64,000 nt of DNA from Ophiobolus disseminans (lineage: Eukaryota > Ascomycota > Dothideomycetes > Pleosporales > Phaeosphaeriaceae). The position numbers and the translations under genes are program-made. The notes beneath the pieces were generated by a model. It did not search any database. It saw nothing but the letters and a program-made list of their open reading frames with translations, and was not told where the DNA came from. Each line of letters starts with the position of its first letter. Within the stretch, counting starts at the first letter, position 1. Location: contig MU006216.1 of the NCBI GenBank assembly GCA_010093685.1, forward strand, positions 1,129,065 through 1,193,064, given 5' to 3'. Positions 46,470 through 56,767 of this stretch are shown piece after piece.

Positions 46470-49244
46470 TCAGAACTTGCGCTTCTTCGCGGGGCGAGCA
46501 TTCTTCTCCTTGCGCTTCTCCTGTACCTTGCGTTGCTTTTGAACTGTATCCACATCTCTCAGCTCGCTTTTGGCGCCATTATCCTTGAAATGGCCAACTC
46601 GCTTGTCTTTCGCTTCCTGCACCCTCTTCTTTTGTACATGATAGTCGTCGCGGAAACGGTCAGCCTGCTTGGGCGCCTTCTCTGCCTTGTGCTTGTAGTG
46701 GCGTCCACCATTCTGATTTGCGGAGCGATTCGGGGCTTCTATCTCGCCAACGCGCTGCATCTTGACTTTGTTGGCTTTCCGCCAGTCATCGAAGCGTCCG
46801 CTGCGGAAGCTGGCTGCAATTTTCTGACCACTTTCACCTACGATCATCTTGGCCCCCTTGGAGCCGTCTTCGTCGTTGGCCCGAGCGACGTACTTCTTAG
46901 ACTTCTTGTCCCATCGCATGCGAGCCTTGCTTGCATCCGCGAAGCCTTTCAACTCGTCGTTGACTAACGACATCTCTGCCGATCTTGCTGCTGACATGAA
47001 GTTTGCGTTGCCTGCGTCTCCTCCTTGCACACCGTAGGCTTTCTCTTCTGCCGCATTTTCTTTGGGCAGGTACGACATGAAGAAGTCATCCTCGCGCCAA
47101 TTGTCGTTTCCAGACTTCCTTGACGCAGGTTGTGAGACTGTCACTTCGAGTTCGTCCGAGTCGGAATCATAGTCGCCCTCTGCGGGTTGCTGATCGTGGT
47201 CTGATTCAACTTCCATTTCGGGTGACTGGTCTGCAGGTAGCCCGGGGAGATCAGACCCATTTTCGATCGCCCTGATTAATTGTTGCTTCGTCTTTTGTCT
47301 CTCAACCGCGACACGCCTCTTGCGCATGATCTCCGCAGCCTCGCTACCAGTGCCACGTTTGCCGATTTCAAATACTGTTTCTGCGGGCCTAAAACCTTGA
47401 ATTCGCTCCAGCATATCCTCCTTTGCTCTCAATGCATCATGCATATCGTCGTTGGTTAGCAAATGTGTTTCGGCGAACTTGGGATCTGCGACGAGTTCCT
47501 TGGCTCGATGTACGCTCTGGTTGCTGGCTTGATTTCGAGTCCTTTGATATTGGCGCTCACCCTTCTCGGCCACATTCAATAGATTGGCCAGATCTTCATC
47601 ATCTGAGAGCTGCTTATTGACTAGCTCAACAGATGACTCCAGTTGATATGGTGCTAGACTTCCAACCACAAAGTCTTCTGCATAGTTGGGCTCTTTGTTG
47701 GATCTGCCAACCACTAGTGGTTTGCCTAGGAAAAGCTGTAGATCAATGAGGTACGGTAGATCAACATGTCTGCACAGACTGTAAGCCCAACCCTTTCGGC
47801 CAGCGCGTGCGGTTCTTCCCACTCGGTGCACGAATATCTTGGGCTGGGAGGGGAAATCGTAGTTGATGACATGGTTGATGTGTGGCATATCCACTCCACG
47901 AGCTGCGACATCGGTAACCACGAGGATCCGCGTCAAGCCAGCTCGGAAGTCGGCGACCTGTTCCTTTCGGGCAGTCTGGTCGAGGTTTCCATATACTGCG
48001 AAAGTCAGTAAATTTGCGGATAGTGAGACGTGAAGGCTTACCGTAAGAGACCGGATAGCCAGCTGCTCGGAGCAGAGTGCTGAGATATTCGACTCTGTGC
48101 TTGGTTGCAGCAAAGATGATGGTGGACTCCTCAATCGGTGCATCTTTGGGGTTCCCATCACCACGCTTACGTTTCTTGGAGCTATCTTTGCCAGCATTCT
48201 CCTTTGTCCGTTTCGCGGTCTCGGTCTCACCGACTGGCATTTTGATGACATTTTCCAAGATGTGGAGCAAAGCGCCGTCGCGGTCGCCCGACTTGACAGT
48301 GAAGTATGCACTCTTGAGGTCTGGCGAAATTTTACTTTCGGCGTCCAAACGAATGAGCTTTGGCTCCTGCAAGCCTGCTCGCGCAAATTCAACAAGAGAT
48401 TTGGGAAGTGTGGCACTGAAGAGTAGAGTCTGTCTCGATGCTGGTAAAGCGTACAAAATTTCGGACAGCTGTGCTGCGAAACCCATTTCGAACAAGCGAT
48501 CGGCTTCGTCGAAGACAATGTACTGCACGGAAGACAAGTCCAGGCCCATCTCGACCTTGAGATGGAGGAAGCGGCCGGGCGTCGCGATGATAATGTCGGG
48601 ATTAGTCGTCATGGAGCTGAATTCTGTGAGAAGTTAGTACCAGGATCTAGGGCACATGGCCTGTACTACGCACGTTCTTCGAGACTGTCACCACCAACGA
48701 GCAGGATAGTTCTCAAATCTGTTCCTCGTCCCAGCTCCTTTACAACCTTCAAGGTCTGTAGAGCAAGCTCACGCGACGGCGACATGATGACTCCGCGCGC
48801 TCCTACCTTTGCCGAGTGCGTCTTAAGCTTCTCGATCATGGGCACAACAAAAGCGGCCGTCTTTCCGGATCCTGTTCTAGCCATGCCAACCACATCGTCT
48901 CCCTGGAGGATGAGTGGGACTGCTTTGCGCTGGATTGGTGTCGGGATCTTGAAGCCTTTTTGTGTAATGGCCTTGAGCAGCGCAGAGTTGAGGCCCATGG
49001 CCTGGAAACCTCCGCCCTTCTTGCCTGGCTTTCCTGGCGCATTTGCGTTCTTGCGGTTCGCAGCTGCTTGTTTTGCAGCAATGAAGGCCTCGTCGTCTGA
49101 GCCATCATCGCTGCCAATGCCGAGATCTACTCCAAGATCTGCCGCCAGTCCCGACTCTTGCTGCACGCCATCGCCTCCAGCGAGTGCGTCGAATATGTCG
49201 AACTCATTTTCGGAGAGCGCCGGTGAGCTCGCGCGGGGAGCCAT
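46470..49244 (-). CDS. DBP10: DEAD-box RNA helicase Dbp10
   Basis: Nucleolar helicase of early 60S ribosome assembly. Three exons: 48674-49244, 48042-48623 and 46470-47995; 892 aa. Core motifs are complete: GFKIPTPIQRKAVPLIL (Q motif), ARTGSGKT, PSRELA, TPGR, DEAD, SAT, ARGVDMP and HRVGRTARAG. The family-specific C-terminal region (DBP10CT) is visible at FMSAARSAEMSLVNDELKGF with RMRWDKKSKKYV, followed by a Lys/Arg-rich tail ending KKRKF. Both introns are about 50 bp with normal signals and restore LEEQFSSM and SYVYGNLDQTARK. Divergent from RFA2 over 239 bp. Confidence 0.95.
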
Positions 49245-49375
49245 GGCGAGAGATCAATGTGTGGGCTTTGAGCGGAATGTGACTTGGCAGTGCTTGAAGT
49301 CGAAGTCTTCAGCAGAGAGTTGGAAAAAGTTCGCGCACGGGCCATGGTGTGCAGGGGTAGGCGCAATCTAATCTT

Positions 49376-49381
49376 CACGTG
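49376..49381. promoter_or_regulatory. CACGTG box between DBP10 and RFA2
   Basis: Palindromic E-box 132 nt upstream of the DBP10 start and 103 nt upstream of the RFA2 start. bHLH factors bind this core in fungi. A function here is inferred from position and from the same box upstream of NUG1 and DBP4. Confidence 0.4.
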
Positions 49382-49406
49382 CCCCGCGATTTCCCAAGCG
49401 CGTCCG

Positions 49407-49412
49407 ACGCGT
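49407..49412. promoter_or_regulatory. MCB-like ACGCGT element upstream of RFA2
   Basis: ACGCGT is the core site of the MBF G1/S activator, known to control replication genes in yeasts. It lies 72 nt upstream of the RFA2 start codon, a fitting target. Function is inferred. Confidence 0.45.
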
Positions 49413-49483
49413 TTTGCCCGCCCACCCTAAGCTTCCAGTACACACCGCTGTGTCACTCTTCTCCTCCACCACAAAATTGCAGC

Positions 49484-50419
49484 ATGAGTATGTCGTCCGC
49501 TGTCTCCACCTCGTCACCTGCCGACTAATACGTGTTTAGACTACAACAACTACGACACCTCGTACACCTCGTACGGCGCGGGTGGAGGCGCTGGCGGCGG
49601 CGGCTTCATTCCTGGGGAAGGCGGTAGCCAGCAGAGCCCCGGCGGCAGGCGCGACCATGCGCAGGACTCGCTACGGCCGGTCACCATCAAGCAGCTGCTA
49701 GACGCCCAGCTCCATCCCGGCAGCAATGACACCTTCAAGATTGACGGCTCTCCTATATCACAGGTATGGCACTCTCGCCCCTCATGTTCAATAGTGTCTA
49801 ACAGCCTCGTCAGCTCACATTTGTCGGCCAAATACGGAACATTTCGACGCAGACGACCAACACCACGTACAGGCTCGATGACGGCACCGGCAGTATAGAG
49901 GTCAAGCAGTGGGTCGACTCGGACGCCGTCGACACCGCCAACCCGACAAAGGCCAAGCTGGTCGAGGGCGCCTACTGCAGGGCCTGGGGCAAGCTTAAGA
50001 GCTTCAACGAGCGACGGTCAGTCGGTGCGCAAATCATTCGGCCCGTCGAAGACATGAACGAAGTCTCGTACCACCTTCTCGAGGCTACGTCAGTGCATCT
50101 GTACCTCACCCGTGGACCTCCTGGCGGCGCGAGCACTGGTGCAGGAGCGGCTGCTGCCAACGGTGCTGGGCAACAACAAGCAGCTGGTGGTACCGATAGT
50201 GGATACGATCTGGGGAGCTACACGCAGACCGCGAAGAGGGTCTTCCAGTACCTGAGGCAAGCACCGCAGACGAACGAAGGCTTGCATCAACATGACATCG
50301 CCGCAAATCTCGGTGTCGACGTCGCGGACGTGGCACGAGCTGGGGATGACCTGCTTGCTGGAGGTCTGATATACACGACGGTTGACGATCAGACCTGGGC
50401 TATCCTCGAGGCAGATTAA
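49484..50419 (+). CDS. RFA2: Replication protein A 32-kDa subunit
   Basis: Middle subunit of the single-strand DNA-binding complex RPA used in replication and repair. Three exons: 49484-49487 (only ATGA), 49540-49763 and 49814-50419; 277 aa. A Gly/Tyr-rich N-terminus carries the usual phosphorylation-region features (SYGGG-like; here TSYGAGGG). The OB fold runs about residues 55-175 with LTFVGQIRNISTQTTNTTY and DDGTGSIEVKQW. The C-terminal winged helix (RPA_C) covers about 205-277 with LRQAPQTNEGLHQHDIAANL. An earlier acceptor at 49804 would add three residues in phase and is less likely. An MCB-like site lies upstream. Confidence 0.93.
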
Positions 50420-50538
50420 GCAGCCCAAGTATGAGTTTATACCCGGGTGAGTCAGGGGAGACAGTACCGCTAGTGAACGTATGGTATACAATGCGAGCAG
50501 TAGCGCAGGGTATCTATGATACAGAGGGGTAATAATGT

Positions 50539-51216
50539 CTACGCTCTCTGCGAGTTCGTGGAGAGAAACAGCACGCAAGCTGCGACGATGGACGTAGACA
50601 CCACTGTGAATACAACCTGTGTCTTCCACCCTGACTGTACCAGTGCTTGCCGTTTGCTGTACCTCGTGACGGTCTCGATGTAATTCGCAAGTCCCGACAA
50701 TAAGCAGAGCAGTGATAAAATCCAGAAGATGATGCCCAGTGGAAGTGCGATCCTCTTCTCTAGTCAAAGTCAGTACTGTTCTTACCAGCATCTGAGGGTT
50801 GCCTACCCAAGCTTGATGGCTTTGACTTGAGATGAAACGAGAGCACTATCGCAACAGATACAATGGCCATGTACACGCTCAACTTTAGCCACGAGAGGAA
50901 GGCTGCACCGTTAATTAGCTTCGCTGTCCACGTTGTCATAGAGATAATCGTACTTCGCTCGTTCGCAGCATGATCTCGTGCGTCTGAAGACACATTGTCG
51001 AACAGCAGTACGCCGAGAAATGGACGTTCTTTGAAGACTGTTCGATCGTTGTCATTGTCCCTAAGGATTGTTTAGCGTGGTTTTGGAGGGGATACAAGAG
51101 GCGCACTGTTTCACTAGTATTGGTTGTCCGCCGAAGATGTTGTAGAATGGGTGGTATGGTTCGTTGAGGATGGCTTCGTCGGAGTCGTCTATGCTTGAGA
51201 GGGAGCGGAAGTCCAT
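50539..51216 (-). CDS. DUF202 small membrane protein
   Basis: Three-helix membrane protein of the DUF202 family; function unknown, though the domain resembles the membrane part of vacuolar VTC proteins. Four-exon model: 51096-51216, 50954-51037, 50807-50902 and 50539-50759; 173 aa. The hallmark ARDHAANERTFLSWLKLSVY is assembled across intron 2. Membrane segments are YMAIVSVAIVLSF, LGIIFWILSLLCLLSGLANY and VVFTVVSTSIVAACVLFL. Intron 3 (47 bp, branch TACTGAC) is convincing. Intron 1 (donor GTATCC) has weak signals, so the junction after residue 40 is tentative. The N-terminal tail contains HPFYNIFGG. Convergent with RFA2 and divergent from the CIA30 gene. Confidence 0.78.
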
Positions 51217-51407
51217 GATGGCGATACAATTGTTTGATTGTACAAAGGTATTGTTTGTATGCGAAGTCGATTCGGGCGCATCGCATCACGCGAGTGCGCA
51301 CGGTCCACCTCGCGAGTCCAGTGAGGTCATTACCGAATTGAGATGAATCGCCATCATCATTTGCTTGATCATACACCACCACTCTACCAACATCTTCACA
51401 ACCAATA

Positions 51408-52401
51408 ATGTCGAAACCAAAACCTCTTATGCTCTTCGGTGGATCCAAGTACGTTCTCCCTCCCTTTTCCTCAATTCTTATTGACAATCCACAGAGGCTG
51501 GCACGCATCAGACTGGACGTCTTCTGACGACCGCGTCCGCGGCGGATCTTCCCAATCCTATCTCACGCCCTCTAAATCTGGCTCAGAAGCGCGTTTTCAC
51601 GGCACCCTGGACATCAAGGCACTTGGTGGTGCGGGCTTTGCGTCGCAGCGTACGACAGGCGAAGACCGCACATGGGATCTTTCCGCGTATTCGGGTATTC
51701 ATCTTGATCTAGGAAATTCTGATGGAATGAGGTATACCTTTTTGATCAAGGATGAGATTTTGCCCGTGGATGAGGGTGGGAGGGAGCAGAGTACGATCAG
51801 CTACGAGTAAGTGGTTTCCTTTGACGGGAGACGTATTGGGAACAATGTGTGCTGATAACTATCGCGTAGGTACGACTTCACAGACGCAGGAGCCGAAGGG
51901 TTGTATGTGCCGTGGAGTTCGTTGAAGCCGACGTATCGGGGGAAAGAAAAGTACAATGCGAAGAAAGTAAATTTGAAGAACGTGAAGAGGTTTAGTATCA
52001 TGAGCAGAAGGTATGTCTTCTCTCTTTGACTTCCGGAACACAGGAATATTGACTTCGGGCAGCTTCTTCGGCGACCAAGAAGGCGACTTTTCCCTCACCA
52101 TCAAGACCATCAAAGCTGTTAAGCAATCCTCGGATCTGGAAGGCGGTGTCGTTAGCGAGCAACATGTAAGCCGCCAAGCAACTGCACCACGGCTTTGAAA
52201 GTCGTGAGAGCTGACATCATGGCGCAGGGTAAGGAAGTTTGGTCCTGGAAGAACTCGAATCTCGTCGGCTTGGGTGTCATCTTATCAACGACATGGGCTA
52301 TTTGCTTTGGTTTTTGCTGGTGGAAGGGCATTGACACGAGCCATATGACACTGTCGAGATGGTGGAGAGTAACGGGGAGGAAAGGGTTCGGTGCTGTATG
52401 A
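51408..52401 (+). CDS. CIA30 (NDUFAF1-like) protein with C-terminal membrane segment
   Basis: CIA30 family; members assist mitochondrial complex I assembly. Five exons: 51408-51448, 51495-51806, 51870-52010, 52063-52165 and 52228-52401; 256 aa. Family features are SKGWHASDWTSSDDRVRGGS, the WDLSAYSGIHLDL segment and FFGDQEGDFSLTIKTI. Unlike classical NDUFAF1, there is no clear presequence, and the last exon adds a hydrophobic helix at about residues 212-232 (LVGLGVILSTTWAICFGF) followed by a basic tail. It may therefore be a membrane-anchored paralogue rather than the complex I factor. All four introns keep phase with standard signals. Confidence 0.85.
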
Positions 52402-52812
52402 AAGATTGGCTCAGGACGTAGCGAAACACGAGACTACATCAGTGAGTGCCTTGATGTTCATACGAACAGCATTGAGACGAGTTGATGCACCATATACATA
52501 TAGACCGTCTAGAAGAATTCATATATACTCGGCGAAACGTTACAGCAAATATAATGTCATCAATGGTATATAACGTCTACCTTGTGTCGGATAATCTCAC
52601 TCTATTCTACTCTACTTGCCTCTACCTTTACCTCATGCGTCTCTTTCCCGCTTTCACCGCTGAGGCTGCAGCTCTAGCGTAAGGCTACAGTAGGAGTATA
52701 TTTATAGGTGTTCACACTACCTCTTCTACTCCACGTTTAAAGCAGAACTTCTACTCTGTTTTATCCACACTTCTATCCATATACTCTAAAGATTTACATC
52801 AACACATCAACA
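52402..52812. other. Intergenic, pyrimidine-rich upstream of F-box-like gene
   Basis: The stretch 52600-52800 is CT-rich on the plus strand, like a promoter or leader. Nothing else was recognised. Confidence 0.4.
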
Positions 52813-53818
52813 ATGGACAAGATCTCGCCCAAAAACCGAAAGAGGGTACGTGACTCCATGTCTCATAGAAGAACATATACTGACGGTTCAGTCTGCCGAA
52901 AAGAACATGACTACTCCCAAGAAGAAACGCAAGACCAAGAAGCAACCTGCCATGGACGCTGCCCCTCCTGCGCCGCACGTCGACACCACCACGTTCCCGT
53001 TCCTCGAGCTCTCTGGCGAGATTCGCAACATGATCTATCACTACGCCCTCACAAACTTGGACTACTCCATCCGCTTCGAAGCCACCATCAGCAAACGCGA
53101 TGGCCGCTGCATCCTCGCCCGCCTGTATCGTGCACGCCCCGGCCCACCAGACCGTGACGGTATGTCCCAGAAGTGCACCTGCATGTTGGAAGCAACCACT
53201 AACTATCAATTCCCAGACCTACCAGGCCAGGCACGCGGCAGCATCACCAAAGCCAGCCACTCGTACAAGCAAATCGACGCCTTCCGCCACCCCCAGTCGC
53301 GCTTCGCTATCAACCTCCTCGAAACATGCCACCAGATTAATTCCGAAGCCGCGTCTTATTTCTACGGCGAGAACATGTTCGTCTTCGAAGCCGTGCCGCA
53401 CCTCTACGCCTTCCTGGTGCACTTCCACTACCGCCTCCCTCTCATCAAAACCCTCGGTCTTGCTAGCCCAGCAGTGAATAAAGGCACGTATCGCGGACCG
53501 CAGTACCTCGCGCAAATGCCGCTCAATACCATCTTCCCGGCACTGGCTTATGCGACGAACCTCGAGGCGCTGTATTTGAACGTGTCGGTGTTGCAGATGC
53601 TGTCGGGCCGTGGGCATATCGCGGCGCGGTCGCTGTTCCAGCAGGGATTTGTGTGGATGCATGCGCTGGGGCTGAGTGGTGCGAATAGGTTGAGGGTGTT
53701 AGATGTGGTGAAGTTGCCCGCGGTCGTGGGTGGTGGAAATGGACCGAGGTGGGCGTCACATGCGGGTGAACAGGCCGAGTTTAGGAAGGAGTTGGCGGGG
53801 GCTTTGGCGATGGGGTAG
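52813..53818 (+). CDS. F-box-like fungal protein
   Basis: Three exons: 52813-52845, 52892-53159 and 53217-53818; 300 aa. After a Lys-rich start (KKKRKTKKQ) comes FPFLELSGEIRNMIYHYAL, the short F-box-like motif typical of a large expanded ascomycete family (DUF7730-like), usually of unknown role and possibly adaptors of SCF ubiquitin ligases. The rest includes INLLETCHQINSEAASYFYG, also typical. The second intron (53160-53216) is 57 bp with strong GTATGT and CCCAG signals but is in frame with no stop, so a form 19 residues longer is possible. The stop TAG at 53816-53818 is clear. Confidence 0.82.
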
Positions 53819-54970
53819 CGAGGGTAGGACTTGCGTGGTGTGTATGTGGTGGATGATTTTGTGGGCGGGGTAAGAGGCTCTATGCATCTATCGTTACTGC
53901 TTCATGAGATAATCTCTCATGTGGGAGGGCAGGCGCTTGATGGACTGCTTCTAGCGCACCCCGACCAACAGAAATGGCATTCTATTCATGCTCAATGTCT
54001 TGAAGCTGTTTTATTAAGAAGTGAGCTCAACCAAGGCCAAATCATCTTCAGGGCCGACTTACCTAGGTACGGCACTCAGACGATATCGACAACTAAAACA
54101 TGTTGATCCAGTATATGTTACGATCCAACGAGGAATGCTCCCTATTCATGTCACATAGTAAGGCGGGCAAACGTCGCTCGGGTGTGAACTTCAAATCCTA
54201 CCTAGGTATCTCTTGCAGGGAGGGTGTTCCTGACCCACACACAGGTTGCAGACCAGGAGCACATCCCACGATTTGCTTGCGTCATCTACCACAAACCTCT
54301 CTCTACGTACGACTCGCGCTGCTACGATCGTAGCCAGAGCATCCTCCACCCTACAAGCGATGGTAGAGCCTGAATACCCTCGCGAAGTTTTCGAGCATCA
54401 AACCGATTTCCAAAACTGCTGCGAGAATCTTCAGGACGCACTATCACAGTGAAGACACCTTTCCGCTGCAGGCCAGGGCAGTCATCGTCATTGATCGTCG
54501 TTGCGAGTATCTCGGGCGAGAAGCCCAAGAGAGAATGGAAAGCAGGCACCAACAGCTTTACAGAAGGTTTGCCCACCTGTGTTAAACAGATCCTGAAGCA
54601 TCACACGACCGAGTACGGGCTAGTAAATGTCACTGTCATTTTACATGCATCCTAAGAGTACTATACGAGAGACCTACCGGCTCAAGCATACAACGACAAC
54701 TTCCTAGCTACAGGAAACCGGAAGAAATAGATCCACCGCGCGTTTAGAGCTACAAGGGAGATATCGGACGATATTGAGGCTGCGAACTTCTGCGGAATCG
54801 AGCCTGTGATCCTATCTGTGGGGTTGGACGCGTGGGCATGCGATGTAGTCTTTGGCTGTGATGGATGAGAAGAAGATGTGCGCCTTCTTATCTACTTTAT
54901 TGCCGTCGCCACACATCCCAGTAGGCAGTGCACAGTTACATAGAGTTGAATCTCATGGATTGTAGAGTGA
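53819..54970. other. 1.15 kb intergenic, possible decayed frame
   Basis: Short plus-strand frames between 54240 and 54850 look somewhat protein-like (e.g. PREVFEHQTDFQNCCENLQ, then IEAANFCGIEPVILSVGLD) but are split by stops and frame changes. They could be a relic gene or chance. Confidence 0.3.
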
Positions 54971-55021
54971 CCGAGTGGTCTAAGGCGTGCGTTTAGGTCT
55001 TCCTAAGCATCTACCGCAGTC
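54971..55021 (+). pseudogene. Truncated tRNA-Leu copy (5' half)
   Basis: Matches the D arm, anticodon arm, intron and 3' anticodon stem of the intact tRNA-Leu at 55797-55892, in the opposite orientation, with one base missing after AAGGCG. Similarity ends abruptly after CGCAGTC, so variable arm, T arm and acceptor end are lost. The 5' acceptor strand is also changed. It cannot fold as a tRNA. Confidence 0.85.
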
Positions 55022-55277
55022 GATAAAACGTTGCTGCTACCAGAAGACTCCCGAACCGCCCCGATCCTGTTTGCCGTGTGCTTCGAGGCCTCTTCAGAGT
55101 GGCAAATTTCCAGGCCTGAATTGTTGCGTTACAGTAACCTGTCTATCCTCGCTAGCTTTTGTAAAATTAGATATGCAGAGACAAAAGTACTTGAATACAC
55201 ACAGGTTTATGTTTCAGCAGGCATATCGACCTATACTCGTGCTGCTCACGCCTTACCTACCAGCTGCCACTCGGGGA

Positions 55278-55535
55278 TCAAGCAACCTCCATCTTCTGAT
55301 CCTGATCTTGCTGCGCTCCATTGGGCGAGATAGATAGTTTGTCCAGCGCTATCTTGGTAGCGAGTTCGTCGGTCATGTACTTGATGTTGAGATACTGAGA
55401 ACTGGTAGGGCCAAAAGTGGCAAGCGCGTTGCGCAAAGATGACTGGAGCTGAGGATAACGTTCAGCTCTATGGTTCTCAGGCACCGAACATCGCGCACTT
55501 ACGCATTGAAGCAGGTCTTCTTGGTGGGTTGGCAT
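55278..55535 (-). CDS. Small two-exon hypothetical protein
   Basis: Exon 1 is 55503-55535 and exon 2 is 55278-55448; 67 aa. The 54-bp intron has excellent signals (GTAAGT donor, GCTGAAC branch-like site, CTCAG acceptor) and restores DLLQCLQSSLRNALATFG. The product is soluble and helical, with SSQYLNIKYMTDELATKIAL. I do not recognise the family; size and composition recall small complex subunits, but that is speculation. It sits between the truncated and intact tRNA-Leu copies. Confidence 0.5.
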   Translation of the reverse strand: MPTHQEDLLQCVSARCSVPENHRAERYPQLQSSLRNALATFGPTSSQYLNIKYMTDELATKIALDKLSISPNGAQQDQDQKMEVA

Positions 55536-55796
55536 CGTGGAAGCCCGCTAGGCCGAGGATGCAGGTGTCGTACAACCGAGCAGAATATTGTTCAGGTGTG
55601 GATGCAGAAGTCGTGCGTAAAAAGAGAAATCAAAGTGGGAACAGTTGAAGAGTGGTAATGCTAGCGTTGCTGTTCTCGCTTTCACGTTCGGGACTGCTGG
55701 CGGGGCTGCGTGCCAAAACCATCTCAACTCACACCTACAGACTGACATAATTACTACACCACATATGCAAAAAGAATGTAAAAAAGAAGCGGGAAA

Positions 55797-55892
55797 TGAT
55801 GAGAGTGGGATTCGAACCCACGCCATTACTGACTGCGGTAGATGCTTAGGAAGACCTAAACGCAGCGCCTTAGACCACTCGGCCATCTCACC
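55797..55892 (-). tRNA. tRNA-Leu (anticodon TAG) with 16-nt intron
   Basis: A full cloverleaf can be drawn: acceptor GGTGAGA with TCTCATC (one G-T pair) and discriminator A; D stem GCC/GGC; anticodon stem CTGCG/CGCAG with loop TTTAGG..C; an 11-nt variable arm as expected for leucine; T arm GTGGG-TTCGAAT-CCCAC. Anticodon TAG is at 55856-55858. The intron (55839-55854) begins one base after the anticodon, the standard position, as in yeast tRNA-Leu(UAG). Confidence 0.93.
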
Positions 55893-56767
55893 AGGAACTT
55901 GTTATAGAGATTTCAAAATTAATTAAAATATAAACTATGTTTGCAAAATACACGAGAGATTGAATGGGCGAGCAGGGCAAAGGACACAGACATGCGAGTG
56001 CAACTCTGGTATGACACATGTAAGACTCTACCCCGCCGGTTTCCGGCCCACCCCCACTCATGCGGTGGTCTTGGTTCTGTACCGCACGGCTAGCGCTCCA
56101 ACAAAGAGAGAGACATGACCAGGCAGAAGACACAACACCTGAGAAGTCACATCACATCTGAAGTATCGTGAAACTCACGTCGTCCGAAGTGCGAGTGAAT
56201 TGCTGCTTGGAGGCCTTTGGGTATTGATCGTTGCTTGTATCGAACTCTACGTGACACTGAGGATAGACAGGAGATCACATCACGATGACAATCGACGACC
56301 GTCGCGAACGCATAGGTACCCACGATGACTCATGCTCGCGATATGAGGTGACAATGAGCCATCACCAGTCAGTAGGTCAGTCATCGACAAGGCTGCAACG
56401 AGTCACGATGCAGTGGAGTCATGGTTTGAGAAATCAGGTATATATAAGGAGACTATCTCGGCTACCTCAGAATAAGGGTACACCGCTACCACTCGAACAG
56501 AAAGGACAGAACAGCATTCATCGCACTGACGAAACGACAACCATTAAAGCACATACCAGGGAGTCCATCAACCATAAGCGGGAGACTGCACACTGGCGAA
56601 AACAACAATATCAGGAAGCGCGACACTGCGACCATACATCCAGTCAAGGAGAGGCGGACAGCGGAAGGAAACAAACAATAACATCAAGGAAATACTTTTG
56701 CCGAAAGGCTGGCTCTTCACCAGCTCCCTTACGACCACCGAGGACCATAATCGAAATACGGGGAGAT
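55893..56767. other. Intergenic, 3' of cpcA
   Basis: 875 bp. Holds the cpcA 3' region and the 5' flank of the tRNA gene. A plus-strand frame from 56285 overlaps cpcA antisense and lacks coding character. A TGACTCA occurs at 56326-56332, of unknown meaning. Confidence 0.45.

Noticed and set aside
53903..53921. Short palindrome (CATGAGA with 5-bp loop)
   Set aside because: Seven-base arms are expected by chance in a window this size and there is no terminator logic of this type in fungi.
54240..54850. Decayed gene or retroelement fragment
   Set aside because: Several protein-like fragments occur in different frames, but none matches a family I can name, so relic versus chance cannot be decided.
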